DNA of 64,000 bases from Absidia repens. Taxonomy: Eukaryota > Mucoromycota > Mucoromycetes > Mucorales > Cunninghamellaceae. The notes beneath the pieces are model-generated. The model ran no database searches, was not told the DNA's origin, and worked only from the letters and a program-made list of their open reading frames with translations. The stretch spans positions 2,666,001-2,730,000 of the forward strand of contig MCGE01000001.1 in NCBI GenBank assembly GCA_002105175.1, given 5' to 3'. Below, in pieces: positions 55,600-64,000 of the stretch; position 1 is the stretch's first letter; each line of letters starts with the position of its first letter. A program made the translations under genes and the position numbers.

Positions 55600-56257
55600 G
55601 ATTTGTTATAAAAATAAAACAATATATAACAAAACAAGTAAAAGGATTGGAAAGGGGTGGAGTAGAAAAAAAAAAAAAAAAAGACAATAGAAGAGGGAAA
55701 ACGAAGAAAAGACAATTTCCATTCTAAAAATAAATAAAAAAAACCAAAGGATTAATGTTGCACCATACTTCGGCGGCGATATAAATTCTACACACTATTT
55801 TTTTTTTTTCATTTCATCAAAGTTTGATCCAGATACTTTTGATTTTTATGCTGTCGTGATAATATTATATGTGTCATAATTGGCATCACCATGTTCGTTC
55901 ATCAATACAGTATACCGTATAGCACCAGAGTTTCACTTGAATGGCAAGTAATGTGAGTGCAGGGCAATATGCTTTTAAACAGCGGTGCCAAATTGGGACA
56001 ATGAAAATTAAGGCTTGAGCTTCATCGGCAAGAGTGCCCAATTAAAAAAAGGGGGAAATTGGGGTAGGAATACAGAATTGTGGCAAATAAAAAAAATGTC
56101 GAGCATTTGGTTTTATTAAACTTGATATCAAACTACTAAGCTACTGTTACTATTCTACTAGTAGTATATAATATATTTGTATATAAATAATAATAAAAAT
56201 TAAAAAAAGAGACAAATGACTAGAATAAAGGGAAAAAAAGGGGGGTAATTATGGTAA
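55600..56257. other. Spacer between S41 gene promoter and kelch gene 3' end
   Basis: A/T-rich with A and T runs; CAGTATACCGTAT at about 55908-55920 is a short palindromic stretch. TTTATT at about 56112 may be the kelch gene poly(A) signal (minus). No gene seen. Confidence 0.45.
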
Positions 56258-58646
56258 CTAATCCATACCATGAGGCTTCACAACTTGATTGTTAGAGTAC
56301 GGATCACTTGGCTTGACCAATTCAGATGTAGAACGGATTTCTTCTGATTCCCGGCCACTATAATTTCTGGATGGATCATCAACGTAGGTGGCAGTGCTGG
56401 GGCTTGAGTATCTAGCGTCGGTGTGATGGTCGGCCATAGGCTTCATTGGCATACCCCCATATTCTGTGGCTGTGTGGCTACTATAGTCTTCATATTCCAT
56501 TGGCTTGACGCGTGCTGATTCTTGCGTATCCAGTTGGTGTGTAGATGAATTCATATTGTGCAGAGGCACCGCAGTCACCGGATATGCACCTCCTTGTTGG
56601 TTTTCCATGTTCATTGCGCCACTGTCACCACCGCGTACAAATTTTTCATCCGTAGGCCGGGCAAAGTCATCATCAAATCCATCTTGACCATAAACAGCGG
56701 GAGTGAACGTTGTTGCAGGTTCACTGGAATTGAAAACGCCGCGCTTATATAAGAAGTATCCGGCAGCAGCAATGATCACAACCTAAACAATGTTAACGGT
56801 TAGTAGTTTATATAAAAATAGTTACTGTCAACTTACAACTGCAATAGCCCCTATGACAATACCGACAATCACACCGGTGCCAATCCCAGATCCAGATGAA
56901 TCATTTTCATTTGAAGTTCCATTACCATTCGATACGGGGATTGCGGTCCATTCGTAAGTAGTGACGTTCAGGACATACGCATCGTTCAACATATTTCCAT
57001 TTGCGTTAGCACCAAACATGACAAACAGCGCATCACTACCATAAGCAACAGCTATAAAGAGGGTAAGAATAATGGATTTCCGTCATATCAACATACAAGT
57101 TTTTTTTCCTGCTTACCAGAGTGACCAAAGCGAGCACCGGGCCCCCCACTTTGAAATACCACTTTTGACCATCGCTTTGATTTTGTATCAAATGAGTAGC
57201 AATAGTCATTCATCACTAGGGAGGAGAAAAAAAAAGTTAGCTCATAGCAGAGTGACTTGTGCTGTCATGTTCAATTACCGGTGTTGCCATTTATTCCACC
57301 ATACATAAGGAAAGTATCGGTGTTGGGAACTAAAAAAAGGAACCCCCAGTATAAGTAAAATCTCGAATATACTTGATAATATTTTTTCTATACATACGAG
57401 CAGTTAGAGTATGTAGCTCTCTCTGGCGAGGGTAAGTGTAGCCATAATTGTAGTACATGGTGTTGTTTCCAGAGGTGTTGTAAACCAGGTATTCATACAT
57501 AGCGTAGTCAGAGGAATCGAGCTTGAAGAGTCCGTCCGATTCGTCGTAGTTGTTTTTGTAACCATTAAAAGAGTATTTAATCGCTATTCCACCGTACGAA
57601 TATATATAACCATCTCGCATGTACACTGATCCATGGTGAAAGGAAGGATTAAAGACAGTCTTGAAATCCTCGGGATTTGACATGGGCGAAGCTCGTATTT
57701 CTGTCCATTGATCATTCTATCGTAAAATATATATTAGTAAGAACGATTAGTAGAAATGAAGAAAGACGAGAATAACTTACCTGCTTTTCAATTTTCAAAA
57801 GGGTGTAGTTGAGGTTGAATGTGTTTGCTTGAGGACTTGGTCTAAAAAAAAGGGGTGCTCAAAAGATGAGATATATATCATTTCAAATTCCGGCTTTTTT
57901 TTTTCCTTACGGGATGCCACCCATAAGCCATACAGTGCCATTTGGATCCATTGTTGCCTGTGCGCCAAATCTTGTATTGAAATAAATTAATATAAAAAAA
58001 AAAGGATTGGTGGTGCTAATAAATTTTGATAGCTTACCCTTGTTGAGTTAAAATCGAGTTAGCAGGAGACTGGCTGGAGGGAATCGTTTGCCAACGGTTT
58101 TGATCCGCAAAATAAATGGTGGTAAGATTACGAAGGTTGGGACTAGCAGCGTATGTTTTTTCAGCACCAGCGCCTCCAAAAACAATGTAGGAATTATCAG
58201 ACACTTTGACATGACCAAAATCTGCTCGAGCTTCTAGATCAAACTGATTTGCTGGCGGTTCTACCTCTTGCCATTTCTGTATTATGATATAGCGATGTTT
58301 TAGGGAGTATATAAACCAGGATGATTATTTGCTCACTTGATACTTACGAGATTAGCAGCATCTTTAGTCGTTGTAAAATTCGTGAGATCGAGAACGTAAT
58401 GATTATTGTTAAAGGCATCGGCGTAGTTAGGATTCATGGAAGCGAGATCACGCACAGCCCCACCGTAGCAAAATATTTTTTTTCCCAACAATTCACAACC
58501 TGATTCATTCAATAAAAAAAATGTCAATAAATTGGGTATTCACTCATACGAGTCATCAATTTACCCTGCTTGTATTGTGCTTGAGGTATTTGTTGTGCAG
58601 AACATATCGAAAGACAAATCAGCAAAAATATGAAGTTTTTCATCAT
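56258..58646 (-). CDS. Kelch-repeat single-pass membrane protein
   Basis: Ten exons (minus): 58565-58646, 58348-58499, 58038-58276, 57911-57970, 57781-57841, 57398-57716, 57279-57329, 57117-57215, 56837-57051 and 56258-56782, in frame, 600 residues. A signal peptide (MMKNFIFLLICLSICSA) is followed by kelch blades with the GG/YxxD-type motifs IFCYGGAV, SYIVFGGAGAEKTY, VWLMGGIP, YIYSYGGIAI, TFLMYGGINGNT, ARFGHSAVAYGSDALF and MFGANANGN. After a Ser/Asn linker a transmembrane segment lies at about residues 406-434 (GVIVGIVIGAIAVVVIIAAA), interrupted by the last intron. The 165-residue cytoplasmic tail is Ser/Tyr/Pro-rich. Orientation is kelch domain outside, tail inside. Similar galactose-oxidase-like proteins are common in Mucoromycota; function is unknown, possibly cell-surface sensing or wall interaction. 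Confidence 0.88.
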
Positions 58647-59304
58647 CTTTATGTTTTTTTACAAAAAAAATAAAAATAAAAAAACAAAGGGAAGCTATTT
58701 TGGAGTTTACTGGTTGTTCAAAGAAGAAGATTAAAAAGAGAATTAATAAAGTTGGTCGAAGGTCAATATAATTTCGAATTGGGGTTACACGGAGTGTACC
58801 GTTTTGGTACTAAGAAGTGACACTGGGCAGCGCCACATTTCTCTTCCTCTTTATAGAAATAACTTGAACACTTATCACGTTGCTCAAACACAGCCCTTTG
58901 TTACCCCAATCAACGGGCAGAATAGTAAAAGTAAATTGATCAACCTTTAATAACCATTAGCCCCTTGAGGCTTGATATAGGATCACATTTTCTATATCCT
59001 GCGCCATTTTCACAAAAAAAAAGAGAGAGAGAGAGAGACAGGACCCTGTAAGCTAAGTGAGCCACGCTGATCCACTTGTTATCATCTTTTCTATGCAATA
59101 ACTACTTCTTATCACATTCAAGAACTCACATACACATAAGATATGCATAATAACTCATTCATTGGATTTACCTCAAAATTTTTGTAGAATTTTCAGAGAA
59201 ACCGTACAACAAATTATTATCTATTTAGTATAGGAAAAATCAATGTAGTATAATTTGATATGGGTCATTACTGCTTATTATAAGCAATAAATACATAAAA
59301 AAAA
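58647..59304. other. Spacer upstream of the kelch gene
   Basis: Promoter region of the kelch gene and AT-rich DNA with a (GA)n run at 59022-59037. No gene. Confidence 0.45.
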
Positions 59305-59680
59305 AACAATTGAAGGCACCGTTTATTGAAGTGTAAACAAGCATTAAAACTGTGTTGGTCAACGCTAATCTAATTAGGCGAGGAACCGAATGTAAAAAAA
59401 GGATCTACCGTAGGAGAGAGACTAGTGAAAAAAGGACAGGATCTATTTTTATTCAGACGCACGTATAAATAATGAGAGTTAGCACGAAACTAACCTAATG
59501 ATGGTTCCATGACACTAATCTAACATAAAAGCTAGTTTAATAGCGGTTCCAAATCACAGATTCGTGATGAAAAGATTTCACCAAATATGTTTATATAGCA
59601 TGTTTAAAAATGCCCGTAATTCTAGTGATAACACTAATCAATATTCGTCAGTAACCATTAAAGCTACAATGAAGCGGTCT
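59305..59680 (-). repeat. Dispersed hairpin-core element, copy G (degenerate)
   Basis: Recognised by TGATGGTTCCATGACACTAA, AAATGCCCGTAATTCT and GATAACACTAATC blocks in minus order. The head is unrecognisable and the hairpin lost. It lies head to head with copy H. Confidence 0.5.
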
Positions 59681-59848
59681 TTTTAAGAAAAAAAAAAACC
59701 AGCACGGATATAAATCATTATTAGAAGAGAATAAATATGACGCAGTTTCTGAATGGTGATGACTACTACTGTGAGAAAAAAGCCACTGTGTTGATGATAT
59801 TGTATGGTATCGTTGTGTCCTCCAAAAAAAAAAAAAAAGGATCAAAAA

Positions 59849-60345
59849 CCGTTTCAAATTCCGCCCACGTGCGTATTTATTTTTGTCCAGTTATATTTTT
59901 CCCACTCTCTTCCTTTTCATTTTCTTTTTTCCCTTTTTCTTTTTTCTTTACCATTTAACTTCTTTGAGGTCACAGCGATCGTAGATTAGTGTCAGGACTG
60001 ACTTAGAGGGAATTCCAGCTCAGGGATTACAAGATGCATGGGGAAACCCTTCATTTTGATTCTAGCATCTTGGGGGTGTCTTGCCTAGCTTAGTTTGCCT
60101 CTTGGCTTCAATAAAACATGTCTTTGATTTGAAAAATGTGTGTTTGCTTCAATAATTTGTTTAAACTTATTAGAAGTTTGCAGATCCCTTTTAAAGATCC
60201 CTTTTTTATTTTACATAGTTCCTTCTTCTACACCGTTCTTCTCGACTAGCATCTCTCTCAACTACTATTAGTGACCCCTATTTACATCTCCTTTCCTTTT
60301 AGTATAGTATTGCTTATCATGTATCAATAAAAGTTTTTTATTTTG
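59849..60345 (+). repeat. Dispersed hairpin-core element, copy H
   Basis: The head TTTCAAATTCCGCCCACGTG starts at 59852. The core is at about 60004-60056 with a shortened, imperfect stem. GCTTCAATAAA tail units lie at about 60105 and 60325. Confidence 0.72.
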
Positions 60346-61064
60346 AAATGAACAATGGATGACAAACCTATTGTCCTGTGGTAGGCTATTATACAGACTA
60401 TTCTATTGTGGTAGACTACTTTACATACTATTATATTGCGGTAGACTATTTTACAGGCTTGATTTAGCTTATTTATTCAAAACTTTTCTTTTTCTTTTTT
60501 TTTTCTTTGACTCTCCTGTTGATCTTTGATGACTTTGACCTACTTTCCTTCTGTTTTCTCGGACTCTGCTAACCACTTACAGTTTGATCATCTTGACTTG
60601 GTTGAAAAAAAAAAAAAAAAAAAAAAAAAAACGGAACAAAACAAAACAAAATAGGCGGACACTTCACATTCAGCAAACTGATCCAGCTATTCACTTACCG
60701 TCACATATAGTAGTAGTCAGCTGTAGAACCTCCTTCGTTCCCACATAGTATTAGTTATATTTTTCCCTTTCACGTTTTTTTATTTAGATATAATATATTT
60801 TACTATACATTAATTAAATTGACATAGCATTAACAATAGTCTTCGTAATCTTTATTTATTTATTTTTCGTCTCCAAGTACCTCAATAAGACATAAGAGGC
60901 CTTGTGAGCTTGCTCATGAGTGCTAAAGGAAAAAAAAAAGAAGGAAACCAACGTCATATATGGCATAATATTTAATTCATCCTGTATCTTATCATGCACC
61001 AAAAAAAAAAAAAAAAAAGGATTGTTCAATATCCAGTATGTCTGATTATGGTTGTTGATGTTTG
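60346..61064. other. Spacer with short tandem motif and A-tracts
   Basis: Three to four imperfect tandem units of about 30 bases (TGTGGTAGGCTATTATACAG at 60378 onward, TGTGGTAGACTACTTTACAT, TGCGGTAGACTATTTTACAG). A27 tract at 60605-60631 and A18 near 61001. No gene. Confidence 0.5.
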
Positions 61065-61672
61065 GAAAATGGGGGATATATTTTATTAGAGCATAAACCT
61101 GGGTAGGTCAACAGCTGTCAAGGGATCTACTAAAGCTAACATGAGGGGACTAATTGGTGATCTGGAGCATGTTCAGCTCTAATCTAAAGAGACGTTTGTA
61201 AACTGGGATCTAATATGAAATACATAATATGAAAAGGGTTATAAATGAATGTTTTTTATTGAAACAGAGCAACAGTCAACACCAATCAAGAGAGATGATA
61301 ATATTAAAGAAGGTATCTAGTGAACAAGACATAAGAAAAGCTAATGGGACGTCTTTTATTAAAGCAGGTATAAAGAGGCATATTTTATTCGAATATAAAT
61401 ACAAAATAGAGACAAACTAACACTGAGCTAAGCTAATGGAGGCTCCAAAAAGCCTACTAATGGTGGTCCTAAATCCTGAATCCAAAATGAAAGGGCTTCC
61501 CCATGCATCTTGTACTCCCTGAGCTGAACCCCCTTCTAAACTATTCCTGACACTAATCTAAATTCACCAAGATCAAAAAGGTTACAATTAGGAAGAAGAA
61601 GAAGAAGAAGAAAATAAAATAAAATAAAAATTGGGCGTAAATAAATTTTCACGTGGGCGGGATTTGAAGTAT
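61065..61672 (-). repeat. Dispersed hairpin-core element, copy I
   Basis: Well-conserved minus copy. The head CACGTGGGCGGGATTTGAAG is at 61650-61669; arms at 61489-61499 and 61526-61536. Tail units TTTATTGAAACAG, TTTATTAAAGCAG and TTTATTCGAATA lie between 61255 and 61395. The left boundary is uncertain. Confidence 0.75.
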
Positions 61673-62529
61673 GTTTTGTGAGGTACTTGGTAACGAATTT
61701 TTTAGGTGGATACAGAAAAGGATTCCCTCCGTTTTTTTGCTTGTCTTCTTTTTTTATTCGCTCCTATTATAAAAATAGAAAACTTGTGAATATACCTTTA
61801 AACAGACTTGTTTTAATGAACCAAACAATAAAAAATACAAAAATCAAAAGCTGTAAAGTGTTGGCTGTGACATACGATATATAGAATTACATGATTTGAC
61901 AGTCATTAGGATTCATGTGATTTATAATTTTCAAATATTACTTTTCTATACCTTTAAAAGAACTCGTTTGGCGAAGAAAAAGGGTCAAATGATTTGTACG
62001 TGTTGCGCATGCCTGTGGCCAGCGCATGATTCCAACCAGATTTAGTAGGTTGGCATCGAGAGATGAGTCACACCGTACAGTAGAGGCGGCTCTTATAGCA
62101 GGATCTGCCACATGTAATAACGGTTGTTTCTGGGAGAATTTGGGTTATCAAAAAAAATCACTGGCTTTATTTTCTTCTGATGCTTGCTAAATTTCAAGGC
62201 AATGCGGCCAGCGACTCTTGCTACTCCATGTGCCCCTGATTTTATTAGACAAATTTCGCTTTCCTTCAACTCAGCTACTGTTTTCCCCATCGATTATGAC
62301 ACCCCAACTCCACATTGATGTGGGTGTCATTATCAAATCCATACACGGATCACCCTATATATCATTCCCTTATGTTAATGGAAAAAACATATAAATATCA
62401 CCTATTTTCACATGAAATAAAATACTATCGGTACGGTGCACGTCAGGGTCAGTGTTTTTCTTTCTTATCCACCTTGTGCACGTTATTCAGCAAGGTAAAA
62501 TATGCATATAAGAGAGGCTAACGGTAAGA
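61673..62529. other. Spacer, no gene recognised
   Basis: The only ORF of note is a 65-codon minus frame (62093-62290; AELKESEICLIKSGAHGVAR), whose start vaguely resembles a transposase-type helix-turn-helix; too weak to call. Confidence 0.35.
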
Positions 62530-62830
62530 AAGCAAAACATATTTATTGAGATGTAAAGAGACACTATGATCACTAAGCTAATAATGGTTCTATGACATTG
62601 GTTTCTGAGATAGAGTCAGTACTTCGGTAGCACTAAATCCCGAGTTCAAAGTGACAGAGTTTTCCATCATATCTGTAAGCATAATATTGCATTTTTCAAA
62701 ATGCCCGTACTTTAAAGTGTAAACTCTCACCCCTATCAAAATCTACACTCCGAAGATCCAGAGTGTTACTATTTGAATCAAAATATACTTCACCAAAAGA
62801 GATTTTTATTATCCATTCAATAATATTTAT
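62530..62830 (-). repeat. Dispersed hairpin-core element, copy J (degenerate)
   Basis: Tail unit TTTATTGAGATGTAAAGAGAC, then GCTAATAATGGTTCTATGAC and an AAATCCCGAGTTCAAAGTGA block in the element's minus order. Core hairpin and head are not preserved. Confidence 0.4.
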
Positions 62831-62931
62831 TGTCATTAACGTCGACCCAAAATGCAAACAAAAAATACAAAATGAATATTTAAACTAAACTAACCTATGG
62901 CAGTGCCATCATGGCCTAAAACGTAGCACCA

Positions 62932-63841
62932 TTACAACTTCTCCTTGATTTTGGACAGGGTTCCCTTCAATTGTTCTTGAGTCACTTGCTGTTGAGGCCA
63001 AACAATGCCAAGACCTTCTTCCTTGTTGGGCTTGCCAATGATGTGGAAATGGACATGTTTAACAACCTGAAAGAAGCGATGATAACGAAAGAGGGTTAGT
63101 ATATGTTCAAATAAAATAAAAACTAAAACTTAAAAACAGGAGCAACTTACTTGATGAGCCATAGGACCATTATTCTATAGATAAATGATACCAAAAAGCA
63201 TTATTGCAATGTAATTAGAATACGCAAATACTTGTTTTATATCGTATCTTACCTGTAATAAGTTGTATTGGTCGAATCCTTGAGCAATAGCTACCTTTTT
63301 AGCCAATGGTAAGATATCTGCAAGATAATCCTCAGGCACTTGGTGGAAAAACTCGGCATGATCTAACCAAAAAACAAAAAAAAAATCGTGAGTTCTACAT
63401 GCGAGACATAAGCTATTCCACTTCCACCATTATATACTTACATTTAGGAATAACGAGCTACCAGTTAAAACCATAAAATAAATAAATACGCGTTTATTTC
63501 TCTATCAAGGCTACGCCTGGGCTGTTTTGAATATCATAACACTTACGGTATGACCTTCGCTTAAAGGATTGATGTCGAGGAAAGCGTAACTAATGTCATG
63601 TAAGAGAAAACATTAGCTACGTTTGCAGCCTAGCTTCCTTGTAAATAATATATCACCCCATTCTTACCTTTTGTCGGTTTCTGCGATTTTGTTGGAAGGA
63701 ATATCACCCCTAAAAACACGCGACAGTAACGATAGAAGAATTAGAATGCTGGCTATTTTGTTATTGGTTGATAGTTTCCGTATCCACTTACTTGATGATT
63801 TTGCAGAAGAGACAATCGTCAGTCAAATGTTGTTGAGCCAT
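62932..63841 (-). CDS. HNT1: HIT-family nucleotide hydrolase, HINT1 type
   Basis: Histidine-triad protein; HINT/Hnt1 enzymes hydrolyse adenosine 5'-monophosphoramidates and aminoacyl-adenylates. Seven exons (minus): 63792-63841, 63668-63709, 63547-63589, 63442-63457, 63253-63362, 63151-63174 and 62932-63066, total 139 residues. Conserved elements: DCLFCKIIKGDIPSNKI, SYAFLDINPLSEGHT, LVIPKYHAEFFHQVP, NNGPMAHQVVKHVHFHIIGK, the last with the HxHxH triad HVHFH. Exon 4 is only 16 nt (codes LVIPK plus one base) and exon 6 only 24 nt (NNGPMAHQ); both are needed to restore the family sequence, which makes them certain despite their size. The N-terminal Cys pair (CLFC) is a zinc-type feature of the family. 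Gene symbol follows the yeast orthologue. Confidence 0.93.
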
Positions 63842-64000
63842 GGTTTAAAAAAAAAAAAAGGAAAGAAACACACAAACGAGGAATAACAGAAGAAAAGGGT
63901 GAGAATTAAAAAATAAAAATAAAACGCCCAATATTTATCCGGGCAGCCTAAAAATATTACCGGTGATTCAAAAAATAAAGTTTGCCACTTGGACACAGAC
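63842..64000. promoter_or_regulatory. Promoter region of the HINT gene
   Basis: AAAACGCCC at 63921-63929 resembles the GC/AAA promoter motif seen elsewhere. The next gene lies beyond the window. Confidence 0.35.

Noticed and set aside
62093..62290. Possible transposase HTH relic on the minus strand
   Set aside because: Resemblance to an HTH is only vague; no catalytic domain or terminal repeats nearby.
1..64000. tRNA, rRNA and CRISPR arrays
   Set aside because: I found no cloverleaf with a GGTTCRA-type B box, no rRNA-like sequence and no regularly spaced repeat-spacer array; a tRNAscan run would be decisive.

Overview
The window is nuclear DNA from a filamentous fungus, most likely an early-diverging lineage of the Mucoromycota (Mucorales type). 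The support is: many short GT-AG introns (about 50-100 nt) with a CT(A/C)AC-like branch region, AT-rich intergenic DNA with long poly(T)/poly(A) runs, and genes missing from yeasts but kept in early fungi and animals (WDR91, VMP1, a free UBP zinc finger). The genus cannot be named from sequence alone.

Layout. 1-4757 (+) is the 3' part of ELP1/IKI3. After a 2.8 kb gap holding repeat copy A and a possible small unrecognised gene come, all on +, homoserine dehydrogenase (7599-8832), a three-RRM TIA-1/Pub1-type protein (9145-11033), WDR91 (11420-14578) and a protein with two SUMO-like domains (ESC2/Rad60/NIP45 type, 14852-16674). A duplicated-domain putative regulator (18419-20621, +), a GCN4/CPC1-type bZIP (23116-24204, -) with short upstream ORFs, and a Yap-type bZIP (27562-29466, +) form a regulator-rich stretch. 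Then come a small secreted protein (30412-30888, +), an F-box/LRR protein (32971-35067, -), the i-AAA protease YME1 (35408-37849, -) and a second F-box-like protein (39159-40094, +). From 42 kb on, all recognised genes are on the minus strand: a GDS1-winged-helix plus KilA-N/APSES regulator, VMP1, the UBP finger, an alcohol-acetyltransferase-like enzyme, a membrane-anchored coiled-coil protein, a secreted S41-type peptidase, a kelch membrane protein and a HINT-type HIT protein with two micro-exons.

The genes are ordinary single-copy housekeeping and regulatory genes with no operon-like logic. The regulators share no evident pathway, although homoserine dehydrogenase belongs to the amino-acid biosynthesis that GCN4-type factors usually control.

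The most unusual content is intergenic. About ten dispersed copies of one roughly 600-700 bp element occur in both orientations. Each good copy starts with an E-box/GC motif (CACGTGGGCGGGATTT on one strand), carries a core able to form an 11-bp hairpin with compensatory base changes between copies, and ends in a tail with reiterated AATAAA signals. It contains no ORF and matches no family I recognise.
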